From the NCBI GenBank assembly GCA_027017025.1, contig JALURH010000133.1:1-11493 (forward strand): DNA of 11,493 nt. The letters are read 5' to 3'. The number at the start of each line of letters is the position of its first letter. The first letter of the stretch is position 1. Positions 1 to 5,908 of the stretch are shown one piece after another. Below the pieces are notes generated by a model. The model saw nothing but the letters and a program-made list of their open reading frames with translations. It ran no database searches and had not been told where the DNA came from. The DNA is from Thermofilaceae archaeon. GTDB lineage: Archaea > Thermoproteota > Thermoprotei > Thermofilales > Thermofilaceae. A program made the position numbers and the translations under genes.

Positions 1-267
1 GGGCTTTCCCTATGGCTTACCGTACCCCTAGGCTTAGCTGCACTAGCTGCTGGCGGCTTTATAGGCTTCCTAGGCGTTGCTGTACCAATAATTGAGATAA
101 TAGAGGGGAGAGAATATGTGTTTAGAGAAGGTGTTGTTGATGAAAGGTGGATTAATGCGTATAGAGCTAGGCAGAGAGCTATGCTTGAGGAGCTTGATGA
201 AATAAGGGATCTTTTGGTTGAAATCAGGGATATTTTGAGGAAGGGTATGGGTAGTGACTATGAATAA
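1..267 (+). CDS. C-terminal part of a membrane protein with a helical cytosolic tail (5' truncated)
   Basis: This is an open frame from the first base of the window to TAA at 265-267, giving the last 88 residues of a longer protein; the start lies outside. Residues about 2-31 form one hydrophobic Gly/Ala-rich segment that reads as a transmembrane helix. A charged linker follows, then an amphipathic heptad-like helix at about 61-82 (EELDEIRDLLVEIRDILRKG). The tail resembles the helix of the 44-residue protein encoded immediately downstream, whose ATG overlaps this stop by 8 nt, so the two are translationally coupled and may pair as a coiled coil. With the bactofilin-like gene at 395 it forms one transcription unit. 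I do not recognise the family. The TM segment and tail are seen in the sequence; membrane anchoring of the downstream proteins is inference. Confidence 0.75.
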   Translation, partial: GLSLWLTVPLGLAALAAGGFIGFLGVAVPIIEIIEGREYVFREGVVDERWINAYRARQRAMLEELDEIRDLLVEIRDILRKGMGSDYE

Positions 268-394
268 GAGGGAACTAAAGTATCTTGATAAAAGTGATGA
301 AGAGGTAGAGGAGGAGCTACTTAAACGTTTAAGAGAGATTAAAGAGTTGCTAAGGGAGATTAGGAATATCTTCAAGGAAGCAGGTGTAGAGTAG
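260..394 (+). CDS. Small 44-residue helical (coiled-coil) protein
   Basis: An ATG at 260 opens 44 codons ending in TAG at 392-394. It overlaps the upstream gene by 8 nt and abuts the next ATG at 395 with no gap. The product is almost entirely charged helix; its second half (about residues 22-43, including REIKELLREIRNIF) has regular hydrophobic spacing typical of a coiled coil. It aligns without gaps to the tail of the upstream membrane protein with roughly nine identities in about nineteen positions, so it may derive from that tail or pair with it. There is no signal peptide or TM segment. Location between two overlapping genes and protein-like composition argue that it is real despite its size. 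Function is unknown; an adaptor role is inference. Confidence 0.7.
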   Translation: MNKRELKYLDKSDEEVEEELLKRLREIKELLREIRNIFKEAGVE

Positions 395-1123
395 ATGAGC
401 GACATATTTGATAGGTACGAGAAGAAGCTTTCTAGACTCGGCGTTAAGGTAGAAGGAGGCGAAGTCAAGGGAGCTGGTAGTGTAAAGATAGGTGGAGGTA
501 AATATAAGCGCGTAAATATTAGTGGTTCATTTAAATGTCTCGGGAACCTTGAGGTAGAGGAGTTTAAGGTAGCTGGTTCAGCACTAGTTGATGGCTACCT
601 TAACTGTGGTGTTTTATCCGTTGCTGGTTCTATTAAGATAGAGGGAGACCTATCGTGTAGCTCGGGCAGGGTGAGTGGCTCAGTACGTGTTAGAAATGTT
701 TCTGGGGGTAACCTCAAGGTAGCTGGGGCTATTAGAGGCGAAAATATAGAGCTAGAAAGTTTTAGTGTTTCTGGAAGTATTAAGGGGGCTGGAGTTAAAG
801 CAGATGATATATATTTTAGGCTCTCTGGGAGATCTAGAGTAGAATATATATTGGCGGAAGAAGTCATCATTGAGCCTTCGAGAAAGACGAGGAAATTTCT
901 TCCTTTCACTAAGAGATCTGGTGAACCCAGCCTATATCTGGGATCTGGGGGTATAAAGGCTTCAAGAATAGATATCAGGGGAGTAAGGATAGTAGGTGAC
1001 GTAGAGGCTAATGAGGTCTACCTAGGTGGTGATACGGTAATTGATGGAAACATATTGTATGGGGAGAAGCTCGTTGTTGAGGAAAACGTGAAGATAAAGG
1101 GGGAGGCTAGGAAAATAGGTTGA
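395..1123 (+). CDS. Bactofilin-like / polymer-forming beta-helical protein
   Basis: The 242-residue product has a short charged N-terminal helix (about residues 1-14) and then a run of short beta-strand repeats, each carrying a V-A/S-G-S type turn. These turns fall near residues 24-29, 41-45, 59-62, 76-79, 93-96, 109-112, 125-128 and 143-146, a period of about 16-18 residues. A less regular strand-rich part continues at 185-240. This is the pattern of a right-handed beta-helix as in bactofilins (polymer-forming cytoskeletal proteins), which build filaments without nucleotide. No signal peptide or TM segment is present, so it is probably cytoplasmic. The ATG follows the previous stop directly, with GGTG at 383-386 as ribosome binding site. 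It is the last gene of the unit. The fold assignment is from repeat pattern only; filament formation is inference. Confidence 0.72.
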   Translation: MSDIFDRYEKKLSRLGVKVEGGEVKGAGSVKIGGGKYKRVNISGSFKCLGNLEVEEFKVAGSALVDGYLNCGVLSVAGSIKIEGDLSCSSGRVSGSVRVRNVSGGNLKVAGAIRGENIELESFSVSGSIKGAGVKADDIYFRLSGRSRVEYILAEEVIIEPSRKTRKFLPFTKRSGEPSLYLGSGGIKASRIDIRGVRIVGDVEANEVYLGGDTVIDGNILYGEKLVVEENVKIKGEARKIG

Positions 1124-1127
1124 TAGG

Positions 1128-1601
1128 TCATATACCTAGGATATCTTTAATTTCACATACGTCGCTTATGTCCTCTCCAACTAGTACAGTTTTTAATCTA
1201 GGTAGGTTCCTCCTAACCCTCTCAACTATACGTGGATTATCGTCAATGAACACCGCTTCCTCTTGGCTAACCCCGAAATACTCCAGAATGTTCTTTATCA
1301 TTTTCTCCTTCATTGGATGTGGCTCAATAACTATTAAATCAAAAAACTCCTTTATATCTAGAAGCTCCAGCATCTTCAGCGCATTCTCAGGGTAGTTCCA
1401 GCTAGCTATAGCTAGGAAATAACCATTTTTCTTCAATATACGTAATAGGTCTGGTACACAATCATTTAGTACCAGTAGATTACCCTCAGAGTCAACAATT
1501 TTCATATTGCCTACACGTTTAAAGGGTGGTACCATAGATGAGACATCCGGATGGTTCCAGAGAGTCATATCCAGATCCAATATTACAACTTTTATCCTCA
1601 T
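1128..1601 (-). CDS. HAD-superfamily phosphatase, magnesium-dependent phosphatase-1 (MDP-1) type
   Basis: The 157-residue product fits the compact MDP-1 family (about 160 residues, minimal cap). HAD motif I is VVILDLDMTLW at 5-15, with nucleophile Asp9 and acid/base Asp11. Motif II is the Ser67 of AIASWN (65-70). A Lys at 98 or 100 in PMKEK serves as motif III, and the Mg-binding acidic pair is Asp120-Asp121 in FIDDNP. MDP-1 enzymes dephosphorylate protein tyrosines or small sugar phosphates in vitro; the natural substrate here cannot be read from sequence. The ATG at 1601 has a TATA-like element about 30 bp upstream and no clear ribosome binding site, which suits a leaderless transcript. It converges on the bactofilin-like gene with only 4 bp between the stop codons; no functional link is evident. 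Confidence 0.9.
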   Translation of the reverse strand: MRIKVVILDLDMTLWNHPDVSSMVPPFKRVGNMKIVDSEGNLLVLNDCVPDLLRILKKNGYFLAIASWNYPENALKMLELLDIKEFFDLIVIEPHPMKEKMIKNILEYFGVSQEEAVFIDDNPRIVERVRRNLPRLKTVLVGEDISDVCEIKDILGI

Positions 1602-1626
1602 ATGCCATATATTTAGGGAACATTAC

Positions 1627-1636
1627 ATTAAAAATT
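1627..1636 (-). promoter_or_regulatory. TATA-box promoter of the MDP-1 phosphatase gene
   Basis: On the minus strand the stretch reads AAATTTTTAA, centred about 30 bp before the ATG at 1601. That is the expected distance for archaeal transcription starting at or within a few bases of the start codon. No Shine-Dalgarno motif lies in between, consistent with a leaderless mRNA. This is inferred from spacing and composition in a generally AT-rich region. Confidence 0.45.
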
Positions 1637-1792
1637 TAGTTAATAAACTAGGTTATCTTAGAGACATCCAGAACTCTGAAATTATCTAGTAGGTTATGGG
1701 ATACGAGAGTTTTTCTCCTAAGATACTCACGAATATATCCCCTCATTTCCCTAAAATATAAGAAAAACTATTTTTGGACATAGATGGGAGCT

Positions 1793-1871
1793 CACCAAGT
1801 AGTTTCAAATTTTCCACTAGATTCGTGATTAGCTTAACTTGGTGGAAAATATTTTTCCCTAGATGAAAAAT
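1793..1871. repeat. Cluster of overlapping inverted repeats, possible alternative hairpins
   Basis: Two upstream segments are perfect complements of overlapping parts of one downstream segment. CACCAAGT at 1793-1800 pairs with ACTTGGTG at 1837-1844, and ATTTTCCAC at 1809-1817 pairs with GTGGAAAAT at 1842-1850. The shared bases mean the two stems are mutually exclusive. A third small hairpin follows: ATTTTTC at 1851-1857 with GAAAAAT at 1865-1871, loop 7. It lies 80-160 bp upstream of the start at 1951. It could be a structured leader, a protein-binding palindrome or a small RNA; the sequence alone does not decide. Confidence 0.45.
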
Positions 1872-1950
1872 TGATTCAAACTCTATTTCTTATAGTTTTT
1901 CATAACATTCCTTATCTATTATCAACTTAATTAAAACATCGGTGGGTTAA

Positions 1951-3006
1951 GTGGGTAAACAGCTGACCCCCTTACTGACCCTATCCATAGTTGTATTAGT
2001 AATACTCTCTACTATAGTAGAGTCGGTTCCCCCCTCTATAGAGGCTAAAACTGTAGAGGTACTCATAAATAATGTGGAGCGACTCAAACAGGTAATAGAT
2101 TTTAAGCTTGAAGTAGTGAACCTAGTATTGGTGAATGTTACTACACCAGCTGGTCAAACAGTTTCTCTAGAAATTAATCATACACTAGAGCTTGCAATCA
2201 CCGCAGCTAACGAAGGTGATAACTACTTAAATATAGCTAAGGAACTTTTGGGAGCTGGGAACTATAGTGGTGCCAAGGTATATGCTGTCAAGGCTTTACA
2301 GAGCTACTCTAAAGCTATTAAACTGCTAAACAGAGTTATAGTTTCTCTCGGTATTAACCCTGAAACATGCTATCTGATAATGAACAGGACTAGTCCAGTA
2401 CTTGTACTTAATAGAAGTATGAATATGAATAGAACAGGTATAACTAATAACTCGCTTATAATTGCCTTTGAAAGAGCTAGAGACTATCTGGAAAGGTTGG
2501 TAAGCGCCATATTAGGCTTGGAGAACTCTCTTTCCAAGCTAAAATTGACTGTAGATACTATTAACGTAGAGGAGCTTCTCTCAGAGCTCTCGGCAATTAA
2601 TGAGACAATAGATGAAGGAATATCCCTAGCGACTTTAGGTAACCTTACTGAAGCCGCAGAGTTGCTATCTAAGGTTAGACGCAGATTATCTCAAGTAAAA
2701 TCTGAGATAAAAATAGTCAGCATTATAGTGACTGTAACTAGGGTTAAATACATGCTAACACTTATGCCGTTAAACAAGACCATATCCAATAAGCTTAGTA
2801 TAGCTCTTAATAGCCTTCTAGATAAGGTGAGGAAAAGGGAAATACATGGAATATTTAAGGAGTTAAATAATATAGTTAATAAAGTAGAGCAATATAGGAG
2901 GATGGGGCCACCATCCTCTATACCACCTACTCCACCACTACCACCAGGCAGTGGTGGGAGAACTGGAGGTAGTGGACATGGGAGTAGAGGGGGTATGGGC
3001 AACTAA
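1951..3006 (+). CDS. Secreted, sequon-rich helical repeat protein with Pro/Gly-rich tail
   Basis: The 351-residue product begins with a hydrophobic signal sequence or N-terminal anchor (about residues 7-26). The body is predicted all-helical and contains two similar helical-hairpin units, around 82-130 (with LLGAGNYSGAKVYAVKAL) and 218-250 (with LGNLTEAAELLSKV). Ten N-x-S/T sequons lie between residues 62 and 277, which in Thermoproteota points to a glycosylated cell-surface protein. Residues about 320-351 form a Pro-rich then Gly-rich flexible tail. GTG at 1951 is preceded by GGTGG at 1941-1945, which supports this start. The next gene starts inside its 3' end (29-nt overlap), so the pair is probably co-translated and may act together. 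I do not recognise a named family; surface or S-layer-associated function is inference. Confidence 0.78.
   Translation: MGKQLTPLLTLSIVVLVILSTIVESVPPSIEAKTVEVLINNVERLKQVIDFKLEVVNLVLVNVTTPAGQTVSLEINHTLELAITAANEGDNYLNIAKELLGAGNYSGAKVYAVKALQSYSKAIKLLNRVIVSLGINPETCYLIMNRTSPVLVLNRSMNMNRTGITNNSLIIAFERARDYLERLVSAILGLENSLSKLKLTVDTINVEELLSELSAINETIDEGISLATLGNLTEAAELLSKVRRRLSQVKSEIKIVSIIVTVTRVKYMLTLMPLNKTISNKLSIALNSLLDKVRKREIHGIFKELNNIVNKVEQYRRMGPPSSIPPTPPLPPGSGGRTGGSGHGSRGGMGN
2965..2970 (+). promoter_or_regulatory. Strong Shine-Dalgarno site deciding the start of the overlapping membrane protein gene
   Basis: GGAGGT lies seven bases before ATG 2978, inside the codons for the Gly-rich tail of the upstream gene. 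It favours ATG 2978 over the in-frame GTG at 2951 and indicates that ribosomes initiate within the end of the preceding coding region. Confidence 0.7.
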
Positions 3007-3742
3007 GGTCTCTGGAAGAAATATACCATATATTATAATAGTGTTTATTTTCTCAGTTATTGTTTTCTCCTCTCTCTTGGTCGCAGAACCCTCCTATACT
3101 GTTACACAGTGTTCTCTTTCAATAAATGATGACAGGCATGTTAGAGTCGATTTGTCAGCAAATATACTTAGGAGGAGCCTAGCTATAAGACTCTACCTTA
3201 TTGGTGTACCTGATGGAAACTACCCCATTGTTGTTATAAATGAGAAAAATAATCAATTAATACATGTTTTAGAGAATAGCTCTCTCATAATATACACGTT
3301 TGAGAGTAGTAATGTTAGTGTCACTTATTACACTAGTTCATTAATAGAATCCTCTAATGGGGTACTGCATATAGATGTTTTCCTGCCTTATCAATGTGAA
3401 ATAGTATTACCGCAGGAACATGTGGTGGCGGGTCTTAATACTGAGCCAATAGATTTAAAGGTAGAGGATAAAAAGATAGCACTATTGATGCCTGAGGGAC
3501 ATATAGTAATAAAATACTTCTATAACCCAGAAAAATTTGAGTCTAAAGAGTACTTTACGACCCATGTATCTTCCGAGGAGAAACAGAGAATACATCCAAT
3601 AAGGTATATATTTTCCAATTTTATTCTCATGGTTATAGTATTCATAGCTATAGCTATACTAGTAACAATAACACTGGTATTTATTATAGTCTTTGCTAGA
3701 AGGAAAAGAAAGCATATTTACGCACCTATCGTAAAGATATAA
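2978..3742 (+). CDS. Membrane protein with extracellular beta-rich domain and C-terminal TM anchor
   Basis: From ATG 2978 the product has 254 residues. A hydrophobic signal/anchor helix occupies about 17-35, and a beta-strand-rich ectodomain about 37-208 carries sequons at 100 and 112. A long hydrophobic helix follows at about 212-239, then the basic stop-transfer RRKRK at 241-245 and a short cytosolic tail. This is the topology of a surface protein anchored at its C-terminus, possibly with the first helix cleaved. The start is set by GGAGGT at 2965-2970; an in-frame GTG at 2951 would add nine residues. The gene overlaps the secreted-protein gene by 29 nt, suggesting the two form a surface complex. 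Its 3' end overlaps the converging Fe-S gene by 17 bp. No named family is recognised. Confidence 0.78.
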   Translation: MGVEGVWATKVSGRNIPYIIIVFIFSVIVFSSLLVAEPSYTVTQCSLSINDDRHVRVDLSANILRRSLAIRLYLIGVPDGNYPIVVINEKNNQLIHVLENSSLIIYTFESSNVSVTYYTSSLIESSNGVLHIDVFLPYQCEIVLPQEHVVAGLNTEPIDLKVEDKKIALLMPEGHIVIKYFYNPEKFESKEYFTTHVSSEEKQRIHPIRYIFSNFILMVIVFIAIAILVTITLVFIIVFARRKRKHIYAPIVKI

Positions 3743-4541
3743 AGTCGTAAATTAGTTTTAATCCATACTCCCTAGCTCTTGGACATAAAGATACGTATGA
3801 AGAATCTAGGTTTGGCTCATGGTATACATTACCTAAAGGTCCCCCAAGGCATTCTGCAGAATTTACCGATACTATTCTAACACCTTTTTCCTCGAGCTTC
3901 TTAATTATACTCCCCCCTCTTTCTACGAGGAGACAAGGTATATGTAATTTTAAAGAACCTTTCACTATAAGACCCAATTTATCTAGTTCTTCGACTATAA
4001 AGGGCATATCTAATACAAATGCTACTTCTGGGGAGAAAGCTACACATTTGTTCTTCAATAATTTCCTCCATATCCTGCAATACTTGTTTCTGGATGATTT
4101 AAACCTATAGAAATCTCTAATCCCCTTAACTATAATGTAACCTAGACCCACTTTTCTAGCAAAACTCTTTATAAGCTCTATATCCTCTTCATCTCCTACT
4201 AGGAAAGGTTCATCTCCTCCCTTCTCTAAAACCTCTATGTAAGTCTTCTTCGCGTAAGGAAGGATAATCGATGGAACAGGTGTATGTAGAGGGCATATCT
4301 GTGAACACCTCCAACATCTAAGGCAGTATTCCCTAGTTTTTTCAGGGAATCTAGCATACCCCAGGGGGCTTAGTAAGGTATTTCCCGTGGATACATATGT
4401 TGGACACTCAGTTATACATATTCCTGGACAGTAGGTACAAGTTACCGGCTTAGTAGATAGATTGTATTTCAGTAAGCTTAGTACCATTGCTGGAGAAATC
4501 TTCACTACCTTAAGTATTTTCAGCTTCGAACCTAGTTTCAT
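3726..4541 (-). CDS. GlpC/HdrD-like Fe-S electron-transfer protein with two [4Fe-4S] motifs
   Basis: The 271-residue product carries two cluster motifs near its N-terminus: Cys35, 38, 42 and 46 in CTYCPGICITECP, and Cys73, 76, 79 and 83 in CLRCWRCSQICP. The C-terminal half resembles a reduced CCG domain (Cys203, Cys231 in SAECLGGPLG, Cys253) and lacks the two full CCG repeats of GlpC, which is around 400 residues. It has no TM segment. Such proteins carry electrons from a flavin dehydrogenase to the membrane quinone pool or another acceptor. ATG 4541 is chosen because it overlaps the TGA of the upstream flavoprotein as ATGA, with AGGT upstream; an in-frame GTG at 4547 is the alternative. The coupling makes the 4538-5908 flavoprotein its most likely partner, while the GlpA/GlpB-like proteins of the same operon may share it. 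Confidence 0.85.
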   Translation of the reverse strand: MKLGSKLKILKVVKISPAMVLSLLKYNLSTKPVTCTYCPGICITECPTYVSTGNTLLSPLGYARFPEKTREYCLRCWRCSQICPLHTPVPSIILPYAKKTYIEVLEKGGDEPFLVGDEEDIELIKSFARKVGLGYIIVKGIRDFYRFKSSRNKYCRIWRKLLKNKCVAFSPEVAFVLDMPFIVEELDKLGLIVKGSLKLHIPCLLVERGGSIIKKLEEKGVRIVSVNSAECLGGPLGNVYHEPNLDSSYVSLCPRAREYGLKLIYDFISLR

Positions 4542-5908
4542 AACCACTTACCTGGGTTCAAGATATTACTTGGATCTAATGCCTTCTTTATAGCCCTAAG
4601 TACTTCTAATGCTTCACCCAGCTCTTCTCTGATCCACTTGGCCCTTAATAAACCTATGCCATGATGGTGGCTCAGAGTAGCGCCTACATCCAATATTACT
4701 TCCACAGCTTTTTCCCACACTCTCCAGTATACTTCTTCTTTTGACTCAAATACGAGTGTAAAGTATATACATCCACCTGTCTTATAGAAGTGTGAAGCAT
4801 GAGCCAATACTGCTGATACACCTTTCACTTTACCGACTTTTTCTCTGAACTCATGGTAGAGCCGGGGGAGGACGCTCCAATATCCTGCAGTCTCTATAGT
4901 CTCATACCATAGCCCAAGCGGTACTACGGTTTTCTTAATCTCACTTATAACATCAAACCTGGTTTTCAACCATTTCTTAACATAGTTTCTTCCCTCCTCT
5001 ACGCCACCATACTTCCTAATGGTTTTTCTAGCATCTTTAACTATATTCTCTAACAGTTCCTCACTATATTCTTCAAATATTAGTAGGAGAAGATTAGTAT
5101 CCTTCTTGAATCTTAACAAGGAGTCGCTTATGTCGTACAACCTAGCTATAGCTGGAGTAAGTTCTCTAACCATAAGCTCCCTCACGGCTCTTAATCCATC
5201 CTCAAAGCGGGAGAAACTATATGAGTTCATCCACACATAGGGTGGTAGAGGTAATATCCTCAGCCTTGCCTTAGTAACAATCCCAAACATCCCTTCGCTA
5301 CCGATAATTAGATGCTTAAGATCTGGTCCTAGAGCAGCTCTAGGAGCCCTACTCTTTTTGGTCCAAATAACTTCTCCTCTAGGAGTAACTATTTCAGCTG
5401 CTTCGAGAATATCCTCTATACCACCGTATTTTGTACTAAACTGGCCTGTACTAAATGTAGCTATTAAACCGCCTATTACAGCTTCGGGATAGGACTGGGG
5501 AATATGTCTAAGAGTGAATCCTCTTTCGTTCAAGTATTCCTCAAGCTTCTTGAGATGTATTCCAGCCTCAGCAGTGACTATGAGGTCCTCATCACTGAAC
5601 TCAAGTACCTTATTCATCCTCTTTACATCTACTACAATACATTTATCACAGACTGCTGCCCCAGTAACTCCTGAGCCTCCAGCATAAGGTACTATAGGCA
5701 CCCTATACCTATTTGCCAGCTTCACTACTTCAACTACCTCCTCTACTGTTTCAGGCCAGACAACTACTAGTGGCCGCGAAGTCCATTTTCCTCTCAGTTG
5801 CTTAAGTAATGCATATGGCCAATAATCCCTAGAATACATCTCTAAGACTTCAGGGGAACTGCTTAACCTATCGCCAAAAATCTTCTTCAACTCTACTAGA
5901 ATCTCCAC
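4538..5908 (-). CDS. FAD-linked oxidoreductase, alkyl-DHAP synthase / GlcD superfamily
   Basis: The 456-residue product has the PCMH-type FAD domain. The diphosphate loop PYAGGSG is at 74-80, GQFSTKYGGIED at 155-166, and IGSEGMFGI at 202-210. The C-terminal substrate domain contains CIYFTLVF and the triple histidine LSHHHGIG (His 414-416). The GQxSTKYG, CIYF and HHHG signatures are closest to alkyldihydroxyacetonephosphate synthase (AGPS), rather than to ordinary D-lactate or glycolate dehydrogenases. Archaea are not known to make lipids by that route, so a dehydrogenase of a phosphorylated or hydroxy-acid C3 compound is more likely. GTG 5908 is chosen because GGTGG sits seven bases upstream and the overlap with the kinase is then 13 nt. 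TTG 5938 is the longer alternative without a ribosome binding site. It is coupled by an ATGA overlap to the Fe-S gene. Confidence 0.86.
   Translation of the reverse strand: MEILVELKKIFGDRLSSSPEVLEMYSRDYWPYALLKQLRGKWTSRPLVVVWPETVEEVVEVVKLANRYRVPIVPYAGGSGVTGAAVCDKCIVVDVKRMNKVLEFSDEDLIVTAEAGIHLKKLEEYLNERGFTLRHIPQSYPEAVIGGLIATFSTGQFSTKYGGIEDILEAAEIVTPRGEVIWTKKSRAPRAALGPDLKHLIIGSEGMFGIVTKARLRILPLPPYVWMNSYSFSRFEDGLRAVRELMVRELTPAIARLYDISDSLLRFKKDTNLLLLIFEEYSEELLENIVKDARKTIRKYGGVEEGRNYVKKWLKTRFDVISEIKKTVVPLGLWYETIETAGYWSVLPRLYHEFREKVGKVKGVSAVLAHASHFYKTGGCIYFTLVFESKEEVYWRVWEKAVEVILDVGATLSHHHGIGLLRAKWIREELGEALEVLRAIKKALDPSNILNPGKWL

Larger units (their letters stand above)
1602..1950. other. 349-bp AT-rich intergenic region between divergent genes
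   Basis: I see no convincing gene, tRNA or C/D-box guide RNA here. It separates the minus-strand phosphatase from the plus-strand secreted-protein gene, so it must hold both promoters. The phosphatase TATA-like element lies near 1631. A TATA-like stretch at about 1925-1935 and a GGTGG ribosome binding site at 1941-1945 precede the GTG at 1951. The middle, 1793-1871, carries overlapping inverted repeats listed separately. Confidence 0.6.

Noticed and set aside
595..909. Minus-strand open frame of 104 codons
   Set aside because: Lies wholly inside the bactofilin-like gene, is low-complexity Leu/Ser/Pro-rich, and has no ribosome binding site or family signature; it is a mirror of the repeat codons.
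1602..1950. C/D-box guide RNA in the intergenic region
   Set aside because: Fragments such as GTGATTA and CTGA occur, but not as a correctly spaced C, D', C', D set with terminal pairing.
2691..3002. Minus-strand open frame of 103 codons with Pro-rich start
   Set aside because: Antisense reading of the Pro/Gly tail of the secreted protein; the start codon sits in the low-complexity repeat and there is no independent promoter.
4538..5908. True alkyl-DHAP synthase for ether lipid synthesis
   Set aside because: The signatures match, but archaeal ether lipids are made on glycerol-1-phosphate by other enzymes, and the gene is coupled to an Fe-S electron carrier, so a dehydrogenase role is preferred.
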